Assembly: GCF_018129685.1 (NCBI RefSeq)
Contig: NZ_JAFCLG010000020.1
Location: 1-64,000, forward strand
Length of the DNA stretch: 64,000 nucleotides
Source: Bradyrhizobium manausense
GTDB lineage: Bacteria > Pseudomonadota > Alphaproteobacteria > Rhizobiales > Xanthobacteraceae
Reading direction: 5' to 3'
Shown here piece by piece: positions 53,421 to 61,438 of this stretch. Each line of letters opens with the position of its first letter. Positions within the stretch are counted from its first letter, which is position 1. The position numbers were made by a program, and so were the translations under genes. Below the pieces are notes generated by a model, which was given only the letters and a program-made list of their open reading frames with translations, did no database searches and had not been told where the DNA came from.

Positions 53421-53657
53421 TCAATGCGTCCGGCGCGGAGGCGGCGTCATCTGTTGGAACCTCACGCGCGGGTTGATGTCGCAATAGGTATTCCAACGCC
53501 CGGACGCCGAGGCCAGGCACTGTTCCCGCGTCACATACATGCATTCGCCGGAAGGGCCGAGCGATCCGCCAAAGACGCACCAGGGATAGTCGCGCTCGGC
53601 GTGCGCTGCGCCAGCAAGTCCGGCCACCATGACAACAACCAACAGGGCGAGACGCAT
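53421..53657 (-). CDS. DUF3551 small exported protein
   Basis: A 78-residue protein: signal peptide (LLVVVMVAGLAGAAHA) and a mature part with YPWCVFGG, GECMYVTREQCLAS and NTYCDINP, the four-Cys pattern of the Bradyrhizobium DUF3551 family. Two disulfides likely; periplasmic or secreted, function unknown. GGAGG six bases before ATG fixes the start. Faces the AraC gene convergently. Confidence 0.85.
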   Translation of the reverse strand: MRLALLVVVMVAGLAGAAHAERDYPWCVFGGSLGPSGECMYVTREQCLASASGRWNTYCDINPRVRFQQMTPPPRRTH

Positions 53658-53780
53658 GTGATCCTCCATCACGTCAGCGGAACGGCTGGAGCCGGGGAAG
53701 GCAACCGGTCGCTAGGAATTGCTTACGGATTGTCGTCTCCGACGGCAAGCATCAATCCGTGGCCTGCGCGGCGGCGTGCC

Positions 53781-53849
53781 GGGCGATTCCGTTCCGATTG
53801 TCTCGGAACGGATTCACGCGAACCGGTATCCACCTTGCTCGAAAACGCC
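53781..53849. repeat. Rhizobial intergenic repeat with GAACCGGTATCCAC motif
   Basis: Contains a 10-bp stem TCCGTTCCGA / TCGGAACGGA followed by CGCGAACCGGTATCCACCTTGC and GAAAACGCCCTA, given here in parts. This arrangement is a frequent intergenic element in rhizobia as I recall. It abuts the stop codon of the dienelactone-hydrolase-like gene and may terminate it. Confidence 0.72.
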
Positions 53850-54737
53850 CTAGTGCTTCAGGACCGAGGCAAAGAAAGCGACACTATCGGCGGTCGCATC
53901 CCGAGTCGCGGCGACGTTGGCCGGATTGTCCTGGCGGACTGCACCGGGATCATCGAAATCATGCGTCGCGTTGGGATAGATCTTCAGGCTGATATTGGCT
54001 TTCTGCGCCCGGCTCTTCTCGACGAGCTCGCTGCATTCGGTCGGCGATATCTCCTCATCGGCGGTGCCGACGAACACGTGAACCGGAGCATAGGGGATCA
54101 GGCCAGCCTTGAATTTTCCCTTCAGGCCACAGCCGGGATAGAAGGCGACCGCGGCGCGAAAGCCGACGACTTGCGACGGCGGTGCCAGCGCCGGCGTGTC
54201 CGACGACATCGTGGCGAGCGTGGCGCTTGCACCATTCGACCAGCCCTGCAGCGCAATGTAATCGGCCAGGACATCGCTGCGCGTGCGCAGATAGGCCAGA
54301 GCGCCATAGGCATCATACGGCCGCACGACCACCTCGTTCACGCTCTCGGGGCGCTGCTCGTAATCCTTGTGCGAGAAGCCTTGCGGATATCCGCGTGGTC
54401 CGAACCCGTCCACCAGGATGGCAAGATAACCCTGCTGGGCCCAGAGGTGGCCCCATTTCTGATGGCGCTGGGACAGCGTGCTGGCATCGTACCGTCCGTT
54501 GGCCAGCGATGAATAGGGACCGGCCCGGCCATGCATCATGACCACGGCCGGTGTTCGCGCGGCGTGCGGGCCTTCGGGCCTGAAGACATAGCCAACCAGA
54601 GTGGTTTGACCGTCTGCGCTGGGAAAAGTGACACGCTCCGGCAACGGGCCGATCGGTGGCGGAGGGGTGGCTCCGACCGAAACGACCAAGGCAGCGGCGA
54701 GAGCGACGAAGCGGAAAAGCGAACGCGCTGAAATCAC
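53850..54737 (-). CDS. Exported dienelactone-hydrolase-like protein
   Basis: A 295-residue alpha/beta hydrolase with signal peptide (FRFVALAAALVVSVGA) and mature start TPPPPIGPLPERVTF. Nucleophile Ser in LQGWSNGASATL, Asp in VFVGTADEEISP and His in NATHDFDDPG; VVMMHGRAGPYSSL is the oxyanion segment. Expected in the periplasm. GTG start with GAGG seven bases upstream. Left-hand partner of the first GTAAAC array, 111 bases upstream of its start; the only divergent partner is the Gly-rich exported gene. Substrate unknown. Confidence 0.88.
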   Translation of the reverse strand: MISARSLFRFVALAAALVVSVGATPPPPIGPLPERVTFPSADGQTTLVGYVFRPEGPHAARTPAVVMMHGRAGPYSSLANGRYDASTLSQRHQKWGHLWAQQGYLAILVDGFGPRGYPQGFSHKDYEQRPESVNEVVVRPYDAYGALAYLRTRSDVLADYIALQGWSNGASATLATMSSDTPALAPPSQVVGFRAAVAFYPGCGLKGKFKAGLIPYAPVHVFVGTADEEISPTECSELVEKSRAQKANISLKIYPNATHDFDDPGAVRQDNPANVAATRDATADSVAFFASVLKH

Positions 54738-54848
54738 GGGGCACCTCTAAACGAAATGATCGGGAACCTGGCTGAACCGAGCACGAAATCCACGAGACCT
54801 GTCGCGCCGGTGTTGAAACAAGCTAGCGGGGCGCCGTGCGGATGTCCC

Positions 54849-54886
54849 GTAAACGGGCTGTAAATCTGGTGTAAACAACTGTAAAC
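54849..54886 (+). promoter_or_regulatory. Operator array 1: GTAAAC, GTAAAT, GTAAAC, GTAAAC
   Basis: Four hexamers start at 54849, 54860, 54871 and 54881, i.e. 11, 11 and 10 bp apart, so all lie on one face of the helix. This layout suits a tandem-binding OmpR-type winged helix. It stands between a hydrolase gene to the left and a Gly-rich exported protein to the right. The three other arrays have exactly the same spacing. Confidence 0.85.
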
Positions 54887-54921
54887 GCTGACAATTCTCC
54901 CGAACGCGGACGCGAGGCCGC

Positions 54922-54937
54922 ATGACAGACGGGCATG
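54922..54937 (+). promoter_or_regulatory. Conserved block ATGACAGACGGGCATG after array 1
   Basis: 41 bases after the start of the fourth repeat. A shared GAAC lies 20 bases before it. The same block follows arrays 2 and 3 but not array 4. Probably core promoter or transcription start for the rightward gene, which begins 72 bases on. Confidence 0.65.
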
Positions 54938-54993
54938 GTGCGAACGGCCGCATCGCATCCAGCAACCCGACGACCAACCTCAGGAGATCAGTC

Positions 54994-56034
54994 ATGTCAC
55001 GCACGTCCAGCTTCCTCGCAATTCTGCTCAGCGCCACTGCGATCGGCTCCGCCACCCTCCCGGCGGCGGCCGGATCGCTGCAGGTGTTCGGCGGCGGTAG
55101 CCATCTGGCTCAGCTTCCAGCGCCGACTCCGGCCAAGGTGATCCAGTCTCCCCACACGATCCCGACGGTGCCAGGAGTCCCTGCACCGGGCAGGGCCACG
55201 GTCGGGAATGCAGAGCAGCCGATGCCGCCGTCCCACAGCATCTCCAGCGTCAAGAACGCCGAGCAGCCGATACCGGCGTCCCACAACATCACCAGCATCC
55301 AGAACGCCGAGATCCCGAAACAAAATCTGCCGCCAGTCGACATCTGCGCGACGCATCCGTATTTGCCCATGTGCAAGAGCTCCGGTGGCGGCTCGGGCGG
55401 CGGTTCAGGTGGCGGTGGTTCGGGAGGCGGCTCCGGCGGAGGCAGCGCAGGCGGCGGTTCCGGCGGCGGCGGTTCCGGAGGCGGTGGCTCGGGCGGCGGA
55501 AGCTCCGGTGGGTCGGGCAGCGGTGGTTCGGGCGGCGGCAGTGCAGGCGGCGGAAGCACGGGCGGCACTGGCAAGAGTGGCGGTAGCGGTCCGGTCGTGA
55601 TCGTGGTGCCACCAGTGCCGGTCCGCGTGCCGGTCGGGATTCCTGTCGGCATTCCCGGCGCCGGTTCTGCGCCTCTGCCCTACGGCACACCGCCTCGCAT
55701 TGGCGTTGGCGGAGGCGCTTCCGCTGCGACGGCGCAGCCGCAGCCTGTCGTCACGCCGCAATGCATGACGGCAGCGGACAATCCCCCGCTGGCCACGATG
55801 ATCGATCAATTGCTGCCGACCGCCCCGCTGTCGGACGCGGCCAGGGCCGAGGTCACTGAGCTCAGGCAGACGATTCAGGTGCTGGAGACGGATGCCAAGG
55901 ACGCAGCTGCGCGCGATACCGAGGAGGTCGCCATGAACCTGCTCGGCTACCAGAAGGTCTGGCTCCGCTGCGGCTCCGGTGTTTTCATCTGGCAGAAGCA
56001 GATGGCCAGTACCGATGCAGGCCAGCCGAAGTGA
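54994..56034 (+). CDS. Exported Gly-rich protein with Ser/Gly linker
   Basis: A 346-residue protein: signal peptide (FLAILLSATAIGSATLPAAAG), then imperfect repeats NAEQPMPPSHSISSVK / NAEQPIPASHNITSIQ, a CATHPYLPMC cysteine pair, a tract of about 65 residues of GGGSGGGS type, a Pro/Val segment VPPVPVRVPVGIPVGIPGAG, and a C-terminal domain with CMTAADNP and WLRCGSGVFIWQ. The linker separates two Cys-containing parts, suggesting an extended envelope or surface protein. CAGGAG ribosome site. Right-hand gene of array 1; its N-terminus MSR-S-F resembles that of the right-hand gene of array 3. Confidence 0.85.
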   Translation: MSRTSSFLAILLSATAIGSATLPAAAGSLQVFGGGSHLAQLPAPTPAKVIQSPHTIPTVPGVPAPGRATVGNAEQPMPPSHSISSVKNAEQPIPASHNITSIQNAEIPKQNLPPVDICATHPYLPMCKSSGGGSGGGSGGGGSGGGSGGGSAGGGSGGGGSGGGGSGGGSSGGSGSGGSGGGSAGGGSTGGTGKSGGSGPVVIVVPPVPVRVPVGIPVGIPGAGSAPLPYGTPPRIGVGGGASAATAQPQPVVTPQCMTAADNPPLATMIDQLLPTAPLSDAARAEVTELRQTIQVLETDAKDAAARDTEEVAMNLLGYQKVWLRCGSGVFIWQKQMASTDAGQPK

Positions 56035-56053
56035 TCCGGCGCATGCGGCTCCG

Positions 56054-56084
56054 GCGGAGGCGATGCGTCAATCATCGCCTCCGC
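56054..56084. terminator. Bidirectional hairpin between convergent genes
   Basis: Perfect 12-bp stem GCGGAGGCGATG / CATCGCCTCCGC with a seven-base loop. No T-run on either side, so it may be factor-assisted or only block read-through. Confidence 0.65.
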
Positions 56085-56113
56085 TTGCCGCTCGGCGACG
56101 AACAGCCGCTAAT

Positions 56114-57409
56114 TTAATGCGCCGCGCGACGAACGAAGCTTGCGATCGCATCGCTCAAGCCCGCGGCAAGCGGAACGTTCGGATTGGAATACGCATCCTG
56201 CTGACCCGCGCGATCCGCAGGCGTCGTCTTCAGCACGTGATTCATGTCGGGCATGTCGAGGCGTTCAGCGTCGGGGCGCGCCGCGGCGAGCAAAGCTGCA
56301 TCGGCAGCCAGGATCTGAAGATCGTGCCCGCCGGACACAATCATCACCGGCAAGGCAAGAGCCCCGAGCTCCTTCGCAGGATCAACCGCCAGCTCGGAGA
56401 TCATGAAAGGCTGCACGCTGGGCCTGAACAGCGCGTGCAAGGCCGGGCTCACGCTCGGCACCGTTTCGCCGCGCTCCAGCGCTGCGATGATGGTTGAGGC
56501 CTCGCTCTGCAGCGCTGCGTCCATTCCAATGCCCTGCAACTGATCGCGGATGATATCGCCGAGCCTCCTGCCGGGCGTCGCGAGCAAGACGATGCCGGCG
56601 ACGGTTTCGCGCCTGGCCGCGAGCATCGCGATCAGCCCGCCTTCGCTGTGTCCGATCATGATTGCGGGTCCGAGATCGGAGCGTTGGCGCAGCCAGCCGA
56701 GCCAGGCGATCGCATCGTCGACAAAGGATTTCAGCGCGAGATCTTTTTCCTGCAAGCCGGGCGCGGCGCTGCGGCCGGCGCCGCGTTTGTCATAGCGCAG
56801 CGATGCGATGCCCCTGTCGGCGAGCTGTTCGGCAAGCTGGCGCAATTCGGCGGGCCCCGTCGGGCCCTGGTTGCCGTTCCGGTCGGTCGGGCCGGAACCG
56901 CCGATCAGCAGCACCACCGGCGGGCGCTCGCTCTTGTCGGGCTTCAACAATGTCCCCGACAGACCCGATGTCGCGACGTCGTCACCTCTGGCTTCGGCGA
57001 CTGGAAGCGGTTTGAAGAAAAGGCCGGCGATCCTGCCGTCAGGCGACATCCGGAGCAGCCAACGGGTCGCGCCATGCTCGAATGTCACGATGTAGACATC
57101 CGAGCCGTGATCGACGCCTGCGAACTCCATTTGCTGCAGTTTGCCGAGCGATTTGAGCGATCCCGCAATCGCTGCTGCCTGCACCTGCACGGCAGCGCCA
57201 AGCTCGGGCACCATGCTGCCGGTATCCGGCGCGCCTTGCTGCAGATCCGCAATGATCTTGCGCAGCGGGGCTTCCGTTGGACGGGACGCATCGTTCTGCG
57301 CAAGCACCATGCGCGCTCCTTCAGGCAGGGGTGAGGCTGCACCCGTCAGGACCGCGACAGCGACAATCGCGGCGAACCTGCTCAGGCGAAGCGAACGGGT
57401 CGGGATCAT
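56114..57409 (-). CDS. Exported alpha/beta hydrolase
   Basis: A 431-residue protein with signal peptide (FAAIVAVAVLTGAASPL). The N-terminal 130 residues resemble DUF3887-like non-catalytic domains (SDVYIVTFEHGATRWLLRMSPDG), then an alpha/beta-hydrolase domain with oxyanion VVLLIGGSGPTDRNGNQ, nucleophile MIGHSEGGLIAML, Asp in SGGHDLQIL and His in PDMNHVLK. Family resembles serine aminopeptidase/esterases. GCAGG before ATG. Left-hand gene of array 2, with the first repeat only 28 bases from the start. Confidence 0.87.
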   Translation of the reverse strand: MIPTRSLRLSRFAAIVAVAVLTGAASPLPEGARMVLAQNDASRPTEAPLRKIIADLQQGAPDTGSMVPELGAAVQVQAAAIAGSLKSLGKLQQMEFAGVDHGSDVYIVTFEHGATRWLLRMSPDGRIAGLFFKPLPVAEARGDDVATSGLSGTLLKPDKSERPPVVLLIGGSGPTDRNGNQGPTGPAELRQLAEQLADRGIASLRYDKRGAGRSAAPGLQEKDLALKSFVDDAIAWLGWLRQRSDLGPAIMIGHSEGGLIAMLAARRETVAGIVLLATPGRRLGDIIRDQLQGIGMDAALQSEASTIIAALERGETVPSVSPALHALFRPSVQPFMISELAVDPAKELGALALPVMIVSGGHDLQILAADAALLAAARPDAERLDMPDMNHVLKTTPADRAGQQDAYSNPNVPLAAGLSDAIASFVRRAAH

Positions 57410-57436
57410 CGCGACCTGCGCTGCTGGCGATGCCGC

Positions 57437-57474
57437 GTAAACAGGCTGCGAACGCGATGTAAACGGCCGGAAAT
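57437..57474 (+). promoter_or_regulatory. Operator array 2: GTAAAC, GCGAAC, GTAAAC, GGAAAT
   Basis: Starts at 57437, 57448, 57459 and 57469, exactly 11, 11 and 10 bp apart as in array 1. Two members are degenerate. It lies between an exported hydrolase and an exported peptide gene; its closeness to the leftward start may repress or activate that gene differently. Confidence 0.75.
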
Positions 57475-57508
57475 GCCGCAGGATCGGACGAACCCGGTCC
57501 GCTGCGGA

Positions 57509-57524
57509 ATGACTGATTGGCATG
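57509..57524 (+). promoter_or_regulatory. Conserved block ATGACTGATTGGCATG after array 2
   Basis: 40 bases from the start of the fourth repeat, with GAAC 19 bases before it. It is 95 bases before the peptide start. Same block as after arrays 1 and 3. Confidence 0.6.
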
Positions 57525-57603
57525 TGCCACGGCTTACGTGCCCTGCACGCAGGTCGTGATCCAGTAATGCCGATCCATCTCGTGCCGACCACAGGAGATC
57601 ATC

Positions 57604-57816
57604 ATGTTGCGCATTCAAGCTCTGCTCGCGATCACGCTCAGTCTTGCTTCGATCGGTATCGCAGCTCCCGCCTCTGCGCACGCCAGCACGACGATAAGGC
57701 CGCTCGAAACCGAGGCGGGTCGATTGCCGCGGCCACCGCTCGTGCCAAAGGTGCTTCCGACCTATTGCGAGACCCACAACTGCCTGATGCCGCCGCGCCC
57801 CCAACCCGATCGTTGA
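57604..57816 (+). CDS. Small exported Cys-pair peptide
   Basis: A 70-residue precursor: signal peptide (LLAITLSLASIGIAAPASA) and a mature peptide of about 45 residues, Pro-rich with one cysteine pair in YCETHNCLMPPRP. The C-[AE]-T-H-type motif recalls CATHPYLPMC of the array 1 protein. CAGGAG before ATG. No known family. Right-hand gene of array 2 and probably co-transcribed with the next small gene 75 bases on. Confidence 0.75.
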   Translation: MLRIQALLAITLSLASIGIAAPASAHASTTIRPLETEAGRLPRPPLVPKVLPTYCETHNCLMPPRPQPDR

Positions 57817-57891
57817 ACCCATAAGCTTGAACCCATGCCAATGCTCACATTCCGTCGCACCCGACCATCTCACACCCTCAAGGAGACCACC

Positions 57892-58074
57892 ATGTTCCGC
57901 GCATCCATCCTGTCGGCGATCGTCCTTGCAATTGCAGCCATCGCCACCCCGGCGTCCGCATTCTCCACGCAGACTTTCGGTGCCACCAATCGAGAGGTCG
58001 CGGCTCACTTTCATCCCATCACATCGGTGCAGAAGAGTTACCTCCACCCGCCGAGCAAGAAGAAGCCATTGTGA
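57892..58074 (+). CDS. Small exported peptide, Lys/His-rich end
   Basis: A 60-residue precursor: signal peptide (ILSAIVLAIAAIATPASA) and a mature part of about 37 residues without cysteine, ending YLHPPSKKKPL. AAGGAG seven bases before ATG gives a good start; the open frame upstream lacks one. No family recognised. Second small gene after array 2; convergent with the hydrolase pair. Confidence 0.7.
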   Translation: MFRASILSAIVLAIAAIATPASAFSTQTFGATNREVAAHFHPITSVQKSYLHPPSKKKPL

Positions 58075-58094
58075 GCGTTCGCCTGTCGCACGAT

Positions 58095-59219
58095 TCATTG
58101 CGCTCCGGTCCAGCGGTCGTTCTCCATGACGATCGTGCAATGCTCGCCCTTCTGCTGACAGGCATCCAGGGCGAGCTTGCGTGCATCGTCGAGGGTCGGC
58201 GCGGTCCGATAGGACGCATTCTGCGTTCCGGGTGTCCGCGCCAAGGCCTTCTCGCCCGGCGCGGTCAGATAGGCCTGCACATAGTTGTGCAGGGATTGCG
58301 GCCATCGCAGTTTCTGCAGCACGACGTCCACGCTGGAAAGCGGCCAGGTCGGGAGATTGTGGCTCCTCAAAAAAATGTCGAGCTCGGCCAGCCAGCGCGC
58401 GCGACCGGCATTCGATCCAAGCCCGGTGTGGCCGTCCTCGCCGATCGGCTCAAGCAGCACGAGCTTGAGATCCGCGCCTGATGCCGTGAAGGCCGCCCGC
58501 ATCGCCTCGATCTGGTCGACGGGATGATTGAGGTCGTTCTTGGCGAACACCCAGAGATTGGGAACGTGGCTGCGCGCGCCAAGCGCCCTGAAATCGGCGG
58601 GAATGGCATCGTTGATCGCCGCACAGCCCGCCAGATGCTCGCCACCCGCAAGGTCGATCACCGCCGCAAGGCCTGGGACATTTCGCGCGCCCAGCGCCAG
58701 CGCAGCCGCGCCGCCGGCAGATTCACCGATGACGATCATCCGCGCTGGATCGGCGTCGGCGCGCTGCGTGACAGTGCCGATCGAGGCCTCGATGTCATCG
58801 GCATCCGCATTCATCCAGGACAGAAAGGTATCCGCAGCGCAGGGCCCGTCCGACTGGCTCGGGCCGTCGGACGATCCATAGCCACGCCGGTTGATCGCCA
58901 CGACCAGCCAGCCGCGGCGCGCGATGTCGGCGATGGCATTGATACCTGGATCGCGAACGAGACTTTGATCCAGCGCCATGTTGCGAACCGGCGGCCGGCC
59001 GTGATTGAAGAACGCGATCGGCAAACGTCCCGCCGCATCCGTGCGCTTGACGAACAGCGCCTCCAGGCGAACGTCCCTGCCGCCGATCTTGACGCGCAGA
59101 TATCGACGCTCCTCGACGAGATCGCCGGCGAATGCCGTCGAGAACGAGGCGATGAGGGCAATGACCGCGAAAGCGACGTGCGCGCGCGATTTGGGGGTTC
59201 GACAGATCGGACGCATCAT
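58095..59219 (-). CDS. Exported alpha/beta hydrolase with C-terminal Cys-pair domain
   Basis: A 374-residue protein: signal peptide (FAVIALIASFSTAFA), hydrolase core with nucleophile Ser167 in IVIGESAGGAAALAL, likely acid in WVFAKNDLNHP and His in GEDGHTGLG. The C-terminal 50 residues, DARKLALDACQQKG and CTIVMENDRW, form a small Cys-pair module shared with the upstream gene. ATG overlaps the stop of that gene by four bases, so the pair is translationally coupled. Array 3 lies upstream of the pair. Confidence 0.85.
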   Translation of the reverse strand: MMRPICRTPKSRAHVAFAVIALIASFSTAFAGDLVEERRYLRVKIGGRDVRLEALFVKRTDAAGRLPIAFFNHGRPPVRNMALDQSLVRDPGINAIADIARRGWLVVAINRRGYGSSDGPSQSDGPCAADTFLSWMNADADDIEASIGTVTQRADADPARMIVIGESAGGAAALALGARNVPGLAAVIDLAGGEHLAGCAAINDAIPADFRALGARSHVPNLWVFAKNDLNHPVDQIEAMRAAFTASGADLKLVLLEPIGEDGHTGLGSNAGRARWLAELDIFLRSHNLPTWPLSSVDVVLQKLRWPQSLHNYVQAYLTAPGEKALARTPGTQNASYRTAPTLDDARKLALDACQQKGEHCTIVMENDRWTGAQ

Positions 59220-60370
59220 CTGACGTCCCCGACCCAGCGATCATTTTCCATGACGATGGCGCAGTCCTGCGCGAGCCTCGCGCAGCTCGCCAGGGCGCCG
59301 CTCCGCGCCTCATCGAGGCTTTTCGCGCCAAACTGATACGTCAGCGGCAGATGCGGCTCGGCGACGACCTTGTTCTGGGGACGCGCCCACGCGGCCTGCA
59401 AGGCCTGCGAGAACGCGATCGCCTTTTCGCCGGGAGCTGCAAAATAGCGTTGGAACAGGACTTCCGCGACATTCTCCCGCTCGATCCTGTCGGTGATCTT
59501 GAGCCTGTCGGCGACATTCCAGACGTCGGCCGGGCTCCATGTCGGCAGGCCTCTGACACGCAGGAAGGCATCCATCTGCGCGTACCATGCGCCGGTCGCC
59601 TGACCGAAGACAGCGGTACCGACGTCGCCGTCGCGGAAGAACATGACGAATTTGACATCGCCGCCGGCATCGAGAAACGCGCCGTGCAAACGCTCGGCGA
59701 GATCGGGGCCGAATGCCTTGTCGCTCCTTGAATAGATCCAGAGATTGGGCACGCGGTTTCTCGTGCCGAAAGCCTTGTACTGCTCGACCAGGAGGTCGTC
59801 GATCGGGCAGTTCGATTCGGACTGCAGGCCGCCTGAAACCGAGATAACCCCGACCAATCCGGGCGGATTGCGCGCGGAGAGCGCGACGGCCGCCACGCCT
59901 GCGATTTCGGATCCGATCGCGATCACCCTGCTCGCATCGGCATCCGGCCGCTTCGCGACAAATTCGATGGTTGCCTGCAGATCGTCCGCCGCGGCGTTTG
60001 CCCATGCACCGAGCGATGCGGCCTGGCAGGTGATCGCCGCCGGCTTTTGGCCCTCGGACTGGCCAAAGCCGCGCCGCATCACGACCACCGCAAGCCAGCC
60101 GCGTCGCGCCAGGTCCCGCGCATGGTGCGCGTAGGTCGCCGTGCTCGTCCCGCCTCCACCCGTTGCGGTCGCAACGCCGCCATTGGTCAGGATCGCAATC
60201 GGCAGCCGGCCCTGGGCGTCGGACTTCCTGATGATGAGTCCCTCGAGCCGGACAACATCCCTGCCGATGGTCACGGCCAACGGGGCTGCTGTTTCCAGCA
60301 AGTCATCGGACCGTGCGGGTGACGCGGCCGTGCAAACCAACGCAGCAAGCAGGATCAGGCGGGCACCCAT
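59216..60370 (-). CDS. Exported hydrolase paralogue with altered nucleophile
   Basis: A 384-residue relative of the downstream gene with signal peptide (ILLAALVCTAASPARS) and the same C-terminal module (LASCARLAQDCAIVMENDRW). At the nucleophile elbow the paralogue has GESAGG; here the aligned segment is GSEIAG, giving Glu145 at the Ser position with Ser144 next to it. Either the protein is catalytically dead or it uses a shifted Ser. GGAAG precedes the ATG of MGARLILL. First gene of the coupled pair, 97 bases from array 3. Confidence 0.83.
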   Translation of the reverse strand: MGARLILLAALVCTAASPARSDDLLETAAPLAVTIGRDVVRLEGLIIRKSDAQGRLPIAILTNGGVATATGGGGTSTATYAHHARDLARRGWLAVVVMRRGFGQSEGQKPAAITCQAASLGAWANAAADDLQATIEFVAKRPDADASRVIAIGSEIAGVAAVALSARNPPGLVGVISVSGGLQSESNCPIDDLLVEQYKAFGTRNRVPNLWIYSRSDKAFGPDLAERLHGAFLDAGGDVKFVMFFRDGDVGTAVFGQATGAWYAQMDAFLRVRGLPTWSPADVWNVADRLKITDRIERENVAEVLFQRYFAAPGEKAIAFSQALQAAWARPQNKVVAEPHLPLTYQFGAKSLDEARSGALASCARLAQDCAIVMENDRWVGDVR

Positions 60371-60466
60371 CACGACGTTCTTCCCCCAAAACGACGGTCC
60401 ATCTGGCGCGGGCGCATTTGTGCACGGGGCGTTCACAAGCGGAAGTCATTCCGGCTGGGCAATCAC

Positions 60467-60504
60467 GTAAACGGCGGGTGAACCGGATGTAAATGCAAGT
60501 AAAC
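60467..60504 (+). promoter_or_regulatory. Operator array 3: GTAAAC, GTGAAC, GTAAAT, GTAAAC
   Basis: Starts at 60467, 60478, 60489 and 60499, again 11, 11 and 10 bp apart. It sits between the coupled hydrolase pair and the Cys-rich peptide gene. Confidence 0.85.
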
Positions 60505-60539
60505 GCTCGAGAATCCGCTGAACTCCCGCGCTCGGTGCA

Positions 60540-60555
60540 ATGACGGATGGGCATG
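60540..60555 (+). promoter_or_regulatory. Conserved block ATGACGGATGGGCATG after array 3
   Basis: 41 bases from the start of the fourth repeat with GAAC 20 bases earlier, as after array 1. It is 88 bases before the peptide start. Confidence 0.65.
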
Positions 60556-60627
60556 ATGTGAATGTTCACATCCCATCCGGACAGGCCGCGCGCTGCCGAT
60601 GGTCAACAAGCTACAGGAGAGATCGCC

Positions 60628-60891
60628 ATGTCACGCAAGTCCGTTTTCTCGAACCTCAAGCTGCTTCTCGCCGGAACCGGCCTCGCCCTCGCCATCTCGA
60701 CCGGCGCTGCCTCCGCCAGCCCGCTGGGCCTCGCACTCGGCATCGCGTCGAACGTCGCCGAGTCCGCGCTGTCGTGCGGACCCGGCACCCATCTCGGCTA
60801 TGAAGGCAAGTATTGCTGGCCCAATCACCCCCGCGAATGTCCGATCGGAACGCATCTGGGCTACGAGGGCAAGTATTGCTGGCGGGACTAG
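60628..60891 (+). CDS. Small exported Cys-rich peptide with internal repeat
   Basis: An 87-residue precursor: signal peptide (LLLAGTGLALAISTGAASA) and a mature part of about 55 residues. The 12-residue segment GTHLGYEGKYCW occurs twice, separated by PNHPRECPI, giving four cysteines. The DNA of the two copies has silent differences, so the repeat is old and probably kept by selection. CAGGAG before ATG. Right-hand gene of array 3. Confidence 0.82.
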   Translation: MSRKSVFSNLKLLLAGTGLALAISTGAASASPLGLALGIASNVAESALSCGPGTHLGYEGKYCWPNHPRECPIGTHLGYEGKYCWRD

Positions 60892-60946
60892 GGCGTGGAC
60901 TCATTAGCGCGCAGCCGTGCCGGCCGAGCACAATGCTCTTGCCCTG

Positions 60947-61420
60947 TCAGGCCGACTTGTCGTCACGGCTGCCCTCAAGCTTATCTCGCAAGGCCGCGAT
61001 CACGCGATGGACAATCCGTATATCCTTGACCGACAGCCCTTCTGAAAGATCGTTGATCCAGGGGGCCTGCAATTCCATTGCGGCTTCGAAGGCGCGCCTT
61101 CCAGCCTCAGTGAGCACAACAAGCTGCGCCCGTCGGTGATGCGGGTTGACCTCGAAAGATACGAGGCCCTCCCTATGCAGATCATTGATAATCCGTTGCA
61201 CGTTTTGACGATTGCCGCCGAGGTCACGTGCGAGCCAAGCGACCGGTTGGGGACGCTCGGCGGCCACAATGGCGCCAAGCACCTGCCAGCGTGCGCTTGT
61301 CAGGCCGAGCGGGGCGACCAGACGGTCGCCGGCCGTCAAAAGTAGGCTGTCGAGCCTGAATAGATCGAGAACAAGATCGGTCAGGGCTTCACCCTCGGTG
61401 GTTCGCTTGGCTCTCTTCAT
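60947..61420 (-). CDS. MarR-family transcriptional regulator
   Basis: A 157-residue winged-helix regulator. The DNA-binding region is LGLTSARWQVLGAIVAAERPQPVAWLARDLGGNRQNVQRIINDL, given in parts as SARWQVLGAIVAAERP and ARDLGGNRQNVQRII, followed by the wing HHRRAQLVVLTEAG. Divergent from a monooxygenase-like gene across a perfect palindrome, so autoregulation and control of the neighbours is likely. Ligand unknown. Confidence 0.92.
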   Translation of the reverse strand: MKRAKRTTEGEALTDLVLDLFRLDSLLLTAGDRLVAPLGLTSARWQVLGAIVAAERPQPVAWLARDLGGNRQNVQRIINDLHREGLVSFEVNPHHRRAQLVVLTEAGRRAFEAAMELQAPWINDLSEGLSVKDIRIVHRVIAALRDKLEGSRDDKSA

Positions 61421-61438
61421 TCGTCACCATTGATTTAT

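Noticed and set aside
55381..55575. Repetitive GGCGGC-type DNA resembling a CRISPR or VNTR
   Set aside because: It is in-frame Gly/Ser coding sequence of an exported protein, with no spacer pattern.
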